Numbered from the stretch's first letter, positions 17,412 through 26,574 are shown. The stretch: 64,000 nucleotides of DNA from Paenibacillus planticolens (GCF_013141725.1 NZ_WHNZ01000010.1:1-64000); one strand, 5' to 3'. Notes: generated by a model not told the origin, from the letters alone. Program-made: numbers and translations.

Positions 17412-18536
17412 TTAGCCAAATTTAATCACGCCTTTGATTAAGCTCTGTTCTCCATCGTCGGTAAACACATTGATCTTATCTCTTTTCGGAGCCAGATAAA
17501 CCTTTTCTTGAATATCGTAAAATTTGCTTGTATGCCCCAAATCCTGAACAAATTCACAAGTCAGACTCTCATCCATTGTGATATCTCGTTGGAATGTCAC
17601 CTCATAATTGATATATTGTCCCAAAAAGGTGCTTTTGCTAATTCTAGCTTCCAAGCCGCTCTCCGCAATTGAAAATTCTTCGGGTCTAACCGATATAATA
17701 ACGTTCTGTCCATCGAACACATCATCAACCAAATTATCCATAGGTATGCTATAGCCATTCTTGAACATGATGCATTTTTCAGTTGATTTTAGCTGGATTG
17801 TTCCCTTGAAAAAGTTGGAATGACCAATGAAGCTCGATACAAATCCATTGGCCGGACGAGTGTAGATATCTCTTGGCTTCCCCACTTGCTGAATCACGCC
17901 TTCTTTCATGACGGCAATTCGATCGGATATGGCCAAAGCCTCCTCTTGATCGTGGGTTACATAAACAGTCGTAATGCCTACGTCCCTTTGTATATCCCTG
18001 ATCGCTGTTCTCATGTCAACTCTAAGCTTGGCATCTAGATTCGAGAGTGGCTCGTCCATCAGAAGAACACTGGGGCGAATGACAATAGCCCTGGCCAGCG
18101 CTACTCGCTGCTGCTGACCGCCGGAAAGCTTCTCAGGAAGTCTTTCCTTGTAATTGTCTATTTTTACAACTTTCATAATGGCGGCTGTTTTCTTCTGTAT
18201 TTCATCTTTTGGAAGCTTTCTTAACTTCAAGCCATATTCTACATTTTGCTGCACCGTCAAGTGCGGGAAGATGGCATAGTTCTGAAATACCATACCAATA
18301 TTTCTTTTGTGAGCCGGAATATCATTAATTACTTGATCCTCAAAAAGGATATTTCCTTCCTCAATCGAGTTAAATCCCGCAATCATTCTCAGTAATGTCG
18401 TTTTACCACAACCGGACGGTCCAAGCAGCGTAAAAAATTCTCCATTTTTTATATCAACGGAAAGCCCTGGAATAATTGTGATTTTACCATTATCGTATTT
18501 CTTGATGACATTTTTAACACTAATTGCTACGCTCAT
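17412..18536 (-). CDS. ABC transporter ATPase, ferric/hexose-phosphate (AfuC/FbpC) type
   Basis: 374 aa. Start at 18536 is set by GGAGGAG 6 nt upstream; the reading to 18569 adds an unsupported N-terminus. Walker A (GPSGCGKTTLL), Q-loop (FQNYAIFPHL), signature (LSGGQQQR), Walker B (VLLMDEP) and H-loop are intact. A TOBE-type domain follows from about residue 290. This type powers importers with a Fe3+-like binding protein and one fused permease (AfuABC, FbpABC, PhnSTU-like). Its own binding-protein gene just upstream is a relic (18624-18832) and no permease is adjacent. The matching permease and binding protein are intact at 40187-43026, where no ATPase is present, so this ATPase probably serves them in trans. 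Confidence 0.9.
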   Translation of the reverse strand: MSVAISVKNVIKKYDNGKITIIPGLSVDIKNGEFFTLLGPSGCGKTTLLRMIAGFNSIEEGNILFEDQVINDIPAHKRNIGMVFQNYAIFPHLTVQQNVEYGLKLRKLPKDEIQKKTAAIMKVVKIDNYKERLPEKLSGGQQQRVALARAIVIRPSVLLMDEPLSNLDAKLRVDMRTAIRDIQRDVGITTVYVTHDQEEALAISDRIAVMKEGVIQQVGKPRDIYTRPANGFVSSFIGHSNFFKGTIQLKSTEKCIMFKNGYSIPMDNLVDDVFDGQNVIISVRPEEFSIAESGLEARISKSTFLGQYINYEVTFQRDITMDESLTCEFVQDLGHTSKFYDIQEKVYLAPKRDKINVFTDDGEQSLIKGVIKFG

Positions 18537-18623
18537 AACGTTCTCCTCCATTGCTGTATAAACCTGCAAACCAATAAGTCATAGGCTTAACCATTCATTA
18601 AAATCCATATTTCGCCAAAGTAT

Positions 18624-18832
18624 TTAGTTGCTCGTGTAAATTTCTTTAAATTTGTCTAACAAATCCTGCGTGTTCGCAAGTCCGGAGTTGAGATCTTCTT
18701 TAACAATCTTGAATTCCGATACTTGCTTTAATCCTGGCGGCGGTGGAACATCGTTTCTTGAAGCACGCATATTGAGTTTATCGGTTGTCATGGTTTGCAA
18801 ATCTTTGGATGTCAGGAAATCAACATTTTCAT
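18624..18832 (-). pseudogene. Relic of AfuA-type binding protein (start fused to C-terminal end)
   Basis: Reverse reading gives about 65 codons ending ...DKFKEIYTSN, matching the C-terminus of the intact binding protein at 41968-43026. It is fused at about 18830 to what looks like the original ribosome site and ATG AAA of the gene. The join is out of frame, so initiation at 18832 stops after a few codons. An internal deletion of roughly 280 codons explains this. Its upstream region (18899-18925) keeps the promoter motif shared with two other copies. Confidence 0.85.
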
Positions 18833-18898
18833 TACGACTCCTCCTATAATAATGTGCTTGCTACATATTTATTGTAGTGCAGGTGCATCTTACGGACA

Positions 18899-18925
18899 AT
18901 CCGAAAAAAGGTACAACTATCCGTA
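18899..18925 (-). promoter_or_regulatory. Tandem GGATAGT-type operator upstream of binding-protein relic
   Basis: On the minus strand a CGGATAGT box is followed about 20 bases later by CGGATTGT, 67 bases upstream of the relic start. The same arrangement occurs at 43094-43121 and 49730-49757. Direct repeats two helical turns apart suit an AraC/YesN-type regulator. Confidence 0.55.
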
Positions 18926-18960
18926 TAAATGAACACCCTGCTCAACAATCTATCTAAATA

Positions 18961-18998
18961 AAAAAGCTCATGAAAGGCGCCAACACCCTCATGAGCTT
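18961..18998 (-). terminator. Rho-independent terminator after broken response regulator
   Basis: Stem AAGCTCATGA/TCATGAGCTT followed on the minus strand by a T-run, 17 bases beyond the stop at 19015. Confidence 0.85.
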
Positions 18999-19014
18999 AA
19001 ACTACTTCATTACT

Positions 19015-19789
19015 CTAATATTTATTCACTGATTCTTTGTTAACGACTCCCCGTTTACCGGGCTTCATAAAATTTGTCGGACTTGTGCCTGTATATTTTT
19101 TGAACACATTACAAAAGTACTTGTATTCACTGAAGCCTGTCATACTGGCTATTTCATATACCCGGCATTTGCCCGTGACGAGTAGTTCTACTGCTTTTTG
19201 AATCCTGTACTTATTAAGAATATCCAAAAAAGTTTGGGAGGTAACCTCTTTCAACTTACGACTCAAATAACTTGGGCTTACTCCCAATCCATCAGCAATA
19301 GCTTCAATGGTCAGCTTTTTATCGTATTCACTTTTGATTTTTTTGATCGTCTCACTGACATAATAGTTTTGACTTTGTTCGTCTTTTAGAAAACCATCCA
19401 AATCGATATGATGTGTATCGCCTATCGATTTAGTTATATGGTTGTTATCATCGTTAGCCTTGCCTTGACTAATGTTTCGCTTAATATTATTCAAACACCT
19501 TCAATGAAATTGCCTGCTTCGCATATTCAAATTCCGTATAACTGGTCAGGATGATGCTATGAAACGGATATATTTTCAAAGCCTGCCCCAACATCTCTAT
19601 CCCATTCATAACAGGCATCCTAATATCTGTAATCACTAAATCGGGCCGGTGCTGCTGGATCAATTGGAGTCCTTTCTGTCCATCATCCGTATCACCTACA
19701 ACTGTACAATGCATGGACAGCCAATCAACGGTATGAACAAGACCTTTTCTAATAATCTCCTCGTCTTCAACGATGATTACCCTCAGCAT
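19015..19789 (-). pseudogene. Frameshifted YesN/AraC-type response regulator
   Basis: The receiver half (start about 19789) stops at 19487 just after the SLKVFE segment. The AraC half continues in another frame to 19015. Compared with the intact homologue at 60694-61521, about 15-17 residues (YLVKPVDE...) are missing, including the conserved Lys-Pro of the receiver, and the frame shifts. The junction lies where an AATAT word occurs on both sides in the intact copy, so a short-repeat deletion is likely. The gene overlaps the end of the kinase at 19767. The AraC half (19015-19494) retains a full two-helix-turn-helix region but has no ribosome site of its own that I can see. Confidence 0.85.
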
Positions 19790-21506
19790 GCTCGCTACCT
19801 CCCCTATCAACCGGCATAGTGATCCTTACATTTGCTCCGCCCTGGTGCTCGCTTGATATGTCTAATCCATACTTTTCGCCGTAAATGAGCTGTACTCTTC
19901 TATGGACATTGTACAATCCAACATGGGAAGAATTGTTATTATTTTGATCCAGGATATTCCTTACTTTCTGCAGAATCCGCGGTTCCATCCCCTCACCATC
20001 ATCAGCAATGCTGACGATCAGTGTATCCTCAGCAATACTAGCTTTGATCTGTACCCTCATGGATGAACGGTTAGCAAAGCCATGCATAATTGCATTCTCG
20101 ATGATCGGCTGAACGATGAGCTTGGGAACAATACAGTCTAAGGTAGCTTCATCAACATGAATCTCGTAATCGAATTTATTTCCAAAGCGATACTTTTGAA
20201 TGAAAAGATAGTTCTTGGTATACTCGATATCCTCCTCAAGACTCACATCCGTTATCGTACTATTGATACTGTATCTTAAGAGTTTAGATAGTACGACTAT
20301 CATCGAGTTTGCAGAAGAAGGGTTCATTTTTACCATATAACGAATCGTTTCCAGCGTATTGAACAAGAAGTGTGGATTAAATTGGGACTCAAGCTGTTTA
20401 ATTTCAGACAAAACGTTTTGTCGAGCCTTTTCCTTGTTCGCTTCAATCAAGTTTTTAATATCGTCCAGCATCTGATTGTAAGCTTCAGCAAAAACCTGAA
20501 ACTCATCATTGGTATTGACCTTGAGTTGGGTTTCCAGATTACCGTTTTGAACAATTTCGATCGCCCTCACGATGTCGTCAATGACCTTGGTTTTACTGTC
20601 CGCAATTTTTCTTGCCGATAAGTAGGTTGTTAAAGTCAACATACCAAAAAGCAGACTTAACAACACACCTGCCAAAATTAGAATGGATCTGAAGTAACCG
20701 ATAGAGGTAAGTGTATAAATACAGATTCCTCCATCAAGTATTTCCGTTTTCATCACATATTGACTGTCGTCATTCGATTGGACAACACCAGATTTATCTC
20801 TGAAATTCATGTCAATTTTCCCTAAGTCGCTAACTAACAAATCATTCGTGCTAGCAATCACATACCCGAAATTATCGGTGATCACGACGCTCGTCGAGAA
20901 ATTTTTGCTGATCAACTTGACCAGGTCTCTCTTGTTAAAGTCAAAGGTGATAAATCCGGCAACCTGCCCCCCTATGACAATCGCTTTACCTACTGTCAAG
21001 CTTGGACTGTCGGCAGTAAAAGCTAACTGCCTAGCTATAACGACCTTTTCAGGCATGTCTAGCATTCTTCGGAGCGGTCCCCATTGTAAAGCGTTTTCGT
21101 CTTGCGCATATTCTGGGATATTGTTCGAGCTTTGTACTAAGGGCTTAAGCTTATCATCAAATAGGAAGAAGTTCGCTTTCGTTTCTCTTTGATTTATGAA
21201 ATTATACAAATTTTCATATAGTTGACTGTTGGATAAATTCAACTCCATGTAGGACAACGTGCGTTCATCTTTTGAAAAATGATCCGCTTGTTCCTGGTAG
21301 GAACCAATAATTTTCCCTATTATTCGTGATATTTGTACATTGTAGTCGTGATTCCTTGTAACAATTGTCTTGTATAGGATGGAAAATGACAGAATATAAC
21401 TTGTCAGCGTAATGATAATTACCGGAATAATCGCATAGATGATGAAAGTTTTTCTAATAACTTCCCTATAGTGCCTGAACTTTTTTGTCACTTCCGGATT
21501 ATTCAC
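19767..21506 (-). CDS. YesM-type sensor histidine kinase
   Basis: 579 aa from a GTG at 21506 (weak GGATG-type site upstream). Membrane helix at about 20-43, an extracytoplasmic sensor to about 265, second helix at about 268-288, HAMP (290-340), His-kinase box with FNPHFLFN (H379), N-box PIIENAIMHGF and G-box DDGEGME of the HATPase domain. All catalytic motifs are intact. Its stop lies inside the first codons of the response regulator, so the two were translationally coupled, but that regulator is frameshifted. The nearest intact homologue of the partner is at 60694-61521, which retains only the last codons of its own kinase. In S. aureus HptRSA a kinase of this kind works with an AfuA-like sugar-phosphate sensor, which fits the neighbouring transporter genes. 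Confidence 0.9.
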   Translation of the reverse strand: MNNPEVTKKFRHYREVIRKTFIIYAIIPVIIITLTSYILSFSILYKTIVTRNHDYNVQISRIIGKIIGSYQEQADHFSKDERTLSYMELNLSNSQLYENLYNFINQRETKANFFLFDDKLKPLVQSSNNIPEYAQDENALQWGPLRRMLDMPEKVVIARQLAFTADSPSLTVGKAIVIGGQVAGFITFDFNKRDLVKLISKNFSTSVVITDNFGYVIASTNDLLVSDLGKIDMNFRDKSGVVQSNDDSQYVMKTEILDGGICIYTLTSIGYFRSILILAGVLLSLLFGMLTLTTYLSARKIADSKTKVIDDIVRAIEIVQNGNLETQLKVNTNDEFQVFAEAYNQMLDDIKNLIEANKEKARQNVLSEIKQLESQFNPHFLFNTLETIRYMVKMNPSSANSMIVVLSKLLRYSINSTITDVSLEEDIEYTKNYLFIQKYRFGNKFDYEIHVDEATLDCIVPKLIVQPIIENAIMHGFANRSSMRVQIKASIAEDTLIVSIADDGEGMEPRILQKVRNILDQNNNNSSHVGLYNVHRRVQLIYGEKYGLDISSEHQGGANVRITMPVDRGGSEHAEGNHR

Positions 21507-21579
21507 ATTTTATCACATCCATCCACTGTGATATTGAAACCTCGCAACTTAAATATCTTTCCCCATTCAAATAATAGCT

Positions 21580-22644
21580 TTATTGCAATCGTTGAATCAA
21601 CCAATAAAAAGCTATAACAAAAATAAGGCAAGACGTCGAAATCATCATCTTACGATACCAAGGGAACTTTCGCAGCCAAATCAAGAGAGGCAATAATAGA
21701 CATAAGATCATTATTTGCCCTGTTTCTACACCTAAATTGAAAGTAAGTAGCGCGCTAATCAGATTGTCCTTTGGAAGACCGGTTTCAGCCAAAGCCCCGG
21801 CAAAGCCCATGCCGTGGATCAGGCCAAATATAGCTGTCAATGCCCACCGCCATTTCGCCTTATGAACAAACATATTTTCCACAGCCACATAACAGATCGT
21901 CGCCGCAATCAACGCTTCGACCCAAGACGGGATGACATGAACGCGGCCTGACGCTACCAAGAATAGTGTGAGGCTATGGGCGAGTGTAAAAGCAGTAACA
22001 ATTTTTAAAGCTTCCTTGAAGCGAGATGCGATTAATACCAAAGATAACAAAAATATCAAATGATCGTAACCTGTCAAAATGTGTTCGATTCCAAGTTTAA
22101 AGTATTTCCACAAAACAGCGCCAATCTTAGGTTGGGGAAGGTTAATCATAATATCTCGATTAGCACTATCAATTACATCATTCTGTAAATTTTCCCCTGA
22201 ACGGACTATGAGTGTACTCGTATGAGCAGGCGCGTCATCAAACACTAGATTGTAATGAAGATTAAATTGTTCGATCACTTCATCGGCGGTAAACCTCAGT
22301 TGAAACAGCACAGTATTAGTGGTATCCCTTTGTGCCACCCTCATCGAAAGAATCTCCATCTTTAACGGCTTCGAATCCACATCTATATGAAGACCCTTCT
22401 GTATATACGATTCGAGACTCTCTTTTTGCGAGATCACTTCCTCGTTCTCCAGCTTATTATCACCGGTTGAATCGAAATTTGGTATCAAATCACTTTGATC
22501 CAAATAAAGTGCATAGAGTATCTCGTTCCCTTCAACATTTAACGACGATAAGCCCGTGCTTGAAGTGTGGGCAAGCGCTGTTGTGGCAAAGCCTAAACAT
22601 AAAAAGATAATGATCAAGGACAAGAGTGATGAACGCAGCTTCAT
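21580..22644 (-). CDS. HupE/UreJ-family membrane protein
   Basis: 354 aa. A signal peptide (1-25) and an extracytoplasmic domain of about 150 residues precede six or seven membrane helices. The GIEHILTGYDHLIFLLSLVL and GLIHGMGFAGAL segments, with conserved His and Asp, are the HupE/UreJ signature. Family members are proposed nickel/cobalt or other metal permeases. The start lies 18 bases downstream of the preceding gene's stop, making a three-gene operon with DUF1980 and DUF318 proteins. The metal cannot be told from sequence. Confidence 0.85.
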   Translation of the reverse strand: MKLRSSLLSLIIIFLCLGFATTALAHTSSTGLSSLNVEGNEILYALYLDQSDLIPNFDSTGDNKLENEEVISQKESLESYIQKGLHIDVDSKPLKMEILSMRVAQRDTTNTVLFQLRFTADEVIEQFNLHYNLVFDDAPAHTSTLIVRSGENLQNDVIDSANRDIMINLPQPKIGAVLWKYFKLGIEHILTGYDHLIFLLSLVLIASRFKEALKIVTAFTLAHSLTLFLVASGRVHVIPSWVEALIAATICYVAVENMFVHKAKWRWALTAIFGLIHGMGFAGALAETGLPKDNLISALLTFNLGVETGQIMILCLLLPLLIWLRKFPWYRKMMISTSCLIFVIAFYWLIQRLQ

Positions 22645-22662
22645 AGCGGTACCCCTTTTTGT

Positions 22663-23580
22663 TTAGTCAAGTTCCTTAAGTGGATCATAATTTGCGTGAA
22701 GATACGGCGCGTCCGGAGCAGCAATTTTCTCAATCTGGTCAGCCTTTATCATGAAGATATCTTTACCATTGTAACTGCCGCTTTCGACAGTGCCTGTGAC
22801 CTTGACCCAAGCATCTTTGGGGTAATTCTGAGCTTCCGGGAAATCGATCATGGCCCCATATGGCATGGCATCCGCGGAGCAGCAGTTTATGACAAATCGT
22901 CCAACGACAAACTCACTGCTTTTCATGTTCTCTTCACGGTAAACAAAACCACTGATCTCGATCTTTTTATCTATGAAATTATTTTTGAACAAATCAATCG
23001 AGGAGAGAATTTCTTTATAAAGTGACGGTTTAACAACGATCAGATCTTTTTTGTAAAGATTCATCCCGATCTGAGATGATACCTTCTCCCAATCATCGTG
23101 GAACATTTGCTCAATCTCCGCATTGGTTCTGGCTGTACCTGCTGCTGCTGGAATCACCACAGGGCTAGAGACTGTACCGACACTGCTCTTGGGTCTCTCC
23201 TGCTTCACTGTTGAGAGATTCATCCCTTTGGCCGAAGCAATAGCGCTGCCTAATGCGGCATTCGGGAGACAAAAGCCGACTAGCAAAGGTAGAATCAGCA
23301 ACCCGTACGACAACATACTCCGAATAGCAGACTTAGGGACAGGATGTTCACAGTCGCAGGCCACTTGTTTGCCACGGTAGATACGTATGGCCGAATAACC
23401 TTGAAAACAGGCAATAACATATAAGGCAACAGCAGCTACTTTGACATAAATCATCATGCGTGGTGCTAAGTAATACTGGAGTGCGTTCGTTTTGGTCAAA
23501 AATACGATATAGGACGAAAATCCAAGCAAAATAATCGTACGCAACAAAGAATGCAAGCTCAGCAAGAAATTCCCCTTCAT
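22663..23580 (-). CDS. DUF1980/TIGR03943 (YcgQ-like) putative permease subunit
   Basis: 305 aa. The ATG at 23580 overlaps the TGA of the upstream gene (ATGA), and GGGAGG precedes it. Two to four N-terminal membrane helices are followed by a soluble domain that contains the family's Cys-Cys motif (INCCSADAMPYG). Proteins of this family occur next to DUF318 permeases (B. subtilis ycgQ/ycgR) and are thought to act as one transport unit. The transport substrate is not known; metal ions are suspected from the cysteines and the HupE neighbour. Confidence 0.85.
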   Translation of the reverse strand: MKGNFLLSLHSLLRTIILLGFSSYIVFLTKTNALQYYLAPRMMIYVKVAAVALYVIACFQGYSAIRIYRGKQVACDCEHPVPKSAIRSMLSYGLLILPLLVGFCLPNAALGSAIASAKGMNLSTVKQERPKSSVGTVSSPVVIPAAAGTARTNAEIEQMFHDDWEKVSSQIGMNLYKKDLIVVKPSLYKEILSSIDLFKNNFIDKKIEISGFVYREENMKSSEFVVGRFVINCCSADAMPYGAMIDFPEAQNYPKDAWVKVTGTVESGSYNGKDIFMIKADQIEKIAAPDAPYLHANYDPLKELD

Positions 23581-24578
23581 GAAAGAACCTCCCAAAGCAG
23601 CGATCCCGCCAGCACGGTAATCGCAATCAGCATAGACAAGACGAGTACGAATCTTGCTTTAAAAACGGAGAGCAGCATTAAAGTGCTTTTGAAATCCAGC
23701 ATTGGTCCTATCACCAGAAATGTCAGCAAGGACGACGAGGTGAAAGTTGACTGAAAGGATGAAGCGACAAAAGCGTCTGAAGTTGAGCATACTGACAGTA
23801 TATAGGCGAAACCCATCATAAATAAATGTGAGCTTATCGGACCTTGCCCGACGGCGACCAAACTATCACGATGCATAAAGATTTGGATGACCGCAGTAAG
23901 CAGTGATCCGAAGACAAGGAACTTGCCCATTTCAAAAAACTCGTCCGAGGCATGCACAAAAAGAGTTGTTAATTTATTGCTTTGATGCTGATGTCCTTCC
24001 CCTGATGCATGCTCTGATAAGTGTCCGCGGCTGTTGCGCAGAGGGTTGTTTTTCAGGAACTTGTATATTAGCATTCCGATGACAGCAGCCGCAGCAAAAG
24101 CAAGCCCCATGCGCGAATAAGCCATGGCAGGGTGATTGCGAAAAGCCAAATACGTGGCGGAGAACACAATCGGATTAATGATGGGACCCGTAAGGATAAA
24201 TACGACGGCGACATATACGGGCATACCTTTCAAAATCAGTCTTCTGACGACAGGAATCATGCCGCACTCGCATACCGGAAAAAGAATACCCAATAAACAG
24301 GCGAAGATAATGGCAAGAAATGGATTGGAAGGAATCCAGCGACGGATCGTTTGCTCCGAAACAAAACTTTGCAGCAATGCAGACAGTAATACACCGAGCA
24401 AAACGAAAGGGATAGCTTCCAATATAATACTGATGAAAATGGTTTTGAATGATTGTATTTGTTCGGTAGTCACAAAGGAAAGCAACGGCGCTCCTTTATT
24501 AATAATAACGAAGACGATAAGGAGGAAGCAGATTACCGTAGCGAAGTGAATACTGACTCGAGTATAAGTAGATGGCAT
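23577..24578 (-). CDS. DUF318/UPF0718 permease (YcgR-like)
   Basis: 333 aa from the ATG at 24578, which has AAGGAG 9 nt upstream; a GTG two codons earlier (24584) would sit too close to that site. About eight membrane helices carry the family motif FPVCECGMIPV followed by GPIINPIV, and a second half repeats this pattern more loosely. A His-rich cytoplasmic loop (EHASGEGHQHQ) could bind metal. It is the first gene of an operon with the YcgQ-like and HupE-like proteins and overlaps the next start by 4 bases. Confidence 0.88.
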   Translation of the reverse strand: MPSTYTRVSIHFATVICFLLIVFVIINKGAPLLSFVTTEQIQSFKTIFISIILEAIPFVLLGVLLSALLQSFVSEQTIRRWIPSNPFLAIIFACLLGILFPVCECGMIPVVRRLILKGMPVYVAVVFILTGPIINPIVFSATYLAFRNHPAMAYSRMGLAFAAAAVIGMLIYKFLKNNPLRNSRGHLSEHASGEGHQHQSNKLTTLFVHASDEFFEMGKFLVFGSLLTAVIQIFMHRDSLVAVGQGPISSHLFMMGFAYILSVCSTSDAFVASSFQSTFTSSSLLTFLVIGPMLDFKSTLMLLSVFKARFVLVLSMLIAITVLAGSLLWEVLS

Positions 24579-24591
24579 ATTCACAGTCTCC

Positions 24592-24606
24592 TTCTAATAA
24601 TTATGA
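24592..24606 (-). promoter_or_regulatory. Possible Zur-like operator upstream of DUF318 operon
   Basis: Minus-strand TCATAATTATTAGAA resembles the Bacillus Zur core TCGTAATNATTACGA with three differences, and ends right before the ribosome site. The match is imperfect and AT rich, so chance similarity is possible. Confidence 0.3.
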
Positions 24607-24639
24607 CTATTTGTTAGTATAACTGGCCATATCAGCAAA

Positions 24640-24668
24640 GAAATGGGGAGATATTCTCCCCCCATTTC
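24640..24668 (-). terminator. Hairpin in the 24.6 kb relic zone
   Basis: GAAATGGGG and CCCCATTTC arms with GA/TC extension. It resembles the hairpin after the GH29-like gene (6538-6569), including the flanking GCCGATCAA word. It may be the remains of a dockerin-gene 3' end and could still terminate transcription reading leftward from 24944. Confidence 0.5.
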
Positions 24669-24710
24669 AAGGCCGATCAAACCGCAATTTCTCGAATCGA
24701 TCAATCCAGC

Positions 24711-24871
24711 TTACCTCACATCCATCTTGTAGTCAGTTGCAAGAGGCTCTACAGTTCGACAAAATCATTCATGTTTCTCTTCATTTCTACACATCGATAT
24801 AGTCCAATTTTAGTTTCCCGCCCTAACAAAAGGAACAACAAAATATTAAGTTTTCTCTAAAAAATAAATAT
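24711..24871 (-). repeat. Relic copy of response-regulator upstream region (copy 1)
   Basis: About 160 bases, running from a GCTTACCTCACAT word to a TTTTCTCTAAAAAAT word, match the region upstream of the regulator at 33571-34356 (34366-34506) and 56508-56665. Here no regulator gene follows. The rest of 24579-24943 shows nothing else I can name. Confidence 0.7.
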
Positions 24872-24943
24872 CATATTTCAAAAGCAAGCATAATGGTTGC
24901 TTCTATGTTGGGGTTAAGGTTAACGATTGTAGAAGTTTGCGAT

Positions 24944-25540
24944 TTACATGTTCTTATTTACTCTTCTAACAATTCGATCTGGAGACTGGAGGCGAAATCG
25001 ATCATGAACAATAACTTGATCAAACCTTGCCTCTAAAACACCTGGAACCTCATATAATAAATAAGATACACCGTTAATTTCTCCTCGAAACGAAGCGGGA
25101 TAAGACAAATACTCATCTTTGGACAGGATTGGAAGTACAGTAACCTCGCTGGACATTTTTCGATCCATCTTATAACGAATAACTGATCGTATATTGTTTT
25201 TTATTAGAATAACCTGTTCATATTTGTTATCATATAAGCAAAATTTCAAAGGATTCACCCTCCCTTTTCCGCTTGAAATCAGAATGACCGTAAGAGCCTC
25301 CGCACGTGTGGAGTTGCCATGCGGATCAAATATGCCATCATCCTTGCCGCTGATGAGGCCAGCTTCAGCCGCATCTTTGATTTGGTTTACTGTTTGGTCC
25401 GGGTGGAACGATCCATCCTCATACCCATCGATTACGTGCACTTCATATGCGTATAAGTCGCTTACTTGCTTTCCACTCACTGTTACTTGAAAATATCGCC
25501 TTCCGATAGCCTTCCGAGATGGAAAGAACCAAGGCTGGAC
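24944..25540 (-). pseudogene. Cohesin-SLH remnant fused to an unknown C-terminal domain
   Basis: An open frame begins near 25540 and its best start is GTG at 25480 (178 aa). Reverse reading shows the first strand of a cohesin (RYFQVTVSGKQVSDLYAYEV), matching the cohesin-SLH protein at 43320-44339. It jumps straight into an SLH-like repeat (DGYEDGSFHPDQTV, then DGIFDPHGNSTRAEALTVIL). About 110 residues of unrecognised sequence follow. Most of the cohesin and the signal peptide are missing, so a functional surface anchor is unlikely. The unrecognised C-terminus recurs as a relic at 57065-57166, which suggests it was a real domain. An expressed small chimera cannot be excluded. Confidence 0.6.
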
Positions 25541-25660
25541 CAGTTACACACGCGGAGAACGCTTTCTAATCCTTGAAGATACCGAATTAATTAATTGCCA
25601 CTTGAAATACATCGAAAATGAAGTTTATAAATCGCAGTGTAAACACTGCTATTAATCTAA

Positions 25661-25745
25661 TTTTAAATTTTCTGGTGTACATTGAGTATCCTAAAAATAT
25701 ATATAATTATCACTTATAGTGAACTTTTTCGATATTTACGATATA
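25661..25745 (+). repeat. Dispersed repeat ahead of kinase relic (copy 1)
   Basis: About 80 bases including TATCCTAAAAA and TGAACTTTTTCGATATTTAC match 40048-40136 at roughly three bases in four. Here it leads into the kinase relic at 25719, so it may be the old kinase promoter and start. Confidence 0.6.
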
Positions 25746-26231
25746 TACAGCTGGCCCTTTGTCCTCGGCTTCAATGCACAATTTGGTATAAGAACACAGT
25801 CCCATACTGTCAGTAAGCTGGTTACGGCACTTGGAAGGTTCTTCAGATTCACCTTGAACTCAGGCAGAGAATGGATATCGCTTCAACAGGAAATGGAACA
25901 TATTCAAAACTATTTGATCATTCAATCGTATCGATACCAGCATAAATTATTCAGCTATCAACTATCGATAGAGGAAACGATTCGTAATAATAGGATTATG
26001 CCGCTAATTTTGCAGCCGTTGGTTGAAAACGCCATTGAACACGGAATTTCGAAGCCGAGTGAGACGGGGACGATTTCGATCGTGGCGTGTAAAATCGGCG
26101 ACAAGGTGTGCATCTCTATTGCGAATACAGGGGGGCGATTGGATCTGGAACATGTCAAGCAATTATTAAATGCCGATCACGCCAGTGAGCATGTTGGTTT
26201 GCGTAATGTTCAGCAGCGCATTCAAAGATGA
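25719..26231 (+). pseudogene. YesM-type histidine kinase relic lacking the His box
   Basis: 170 residues that match the kinase core from just after the phosphorylated His to the G-box. LQQEMEHIQNYLIIQSYRY, LILQPLVENAIEHGI and HVGLRNVQQRIQR are recognisable. The region that should hold NPHFLFN reads FNAQFGIR, so the catalytic His is gone, and all sensor and membrane parts are missing. The 3' end runs into an oppositely oriented regulator relic. No role as a kinase is likely. Confidence 0.8.
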
Positions 26232-26500
26232 CCAATCCAAGTAATTTTGAATGCCTTCGCGAACCCAAACTTCATCGTCAACGACTACTGCTCGACAAAA
26301 ATCCAGATTCATCGAAATCCCCCTTGTTTCAACATCCTTTATACGCATCCGTGATAAGTAATCGCTGAAGGATTGGCCAGTCTCCTGACGAAATAATCTA
26401 CTCAGATAGTTAGGCGTTACAAATAGTTCATTAGCAATATCAGCCAAATTGATCTCTTCGGCAAAATGCGCGCCATATAATTCAGCGCCTTTTTAATAGT
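26225..26500 (-). pseudogene. Rearranged response-regulator relic (AraC part before receiver part)
   Basis: Reverse reading gives an AraC helix-turn-helix fragment (DIANELFVTPNYLSRLFRQ) followed in the same frame by the first 30 residues of a receiver (CRAVVVDDEVWVREGI). This is the reverse of the normal order. Further HTH sequence continues out of frame to about 26500 and matches the intact regulator at 33571-34356. The arrangement needs at least one rearrangement, and the piece lacks the phospho-acceptor region. Confidence 0.8.
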
Positions 26501-26574
26501 TTTCCCTAAAAAATAAAAGAAGCCCCACTGAAGGTCATAAATAGTAGCTTCCCGTTGAAGGCGTCTTGTTAGAA

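Noticed and set aside
17412..18536. ATPase as the missing MsmX-type partner of LplB/LplC
   Set aside because: Its neighbours and sequence type fit the Fe3+/hexose-phosphate class, and the adjacent relic is of the AfuA type. Sharing with LplBC is possible but not supported.
24944..25480. Open frame as a functional SLH surface protein
   Set aside because: It lacks a signal peptide and most of the cohesin, and has only partial SLH repeats; classed as a remnant.
25719..26231. Open frame as a functional histidine kinase
   Set aside because: The phospho-acceptor His box, sensor and membrane segments are absent.
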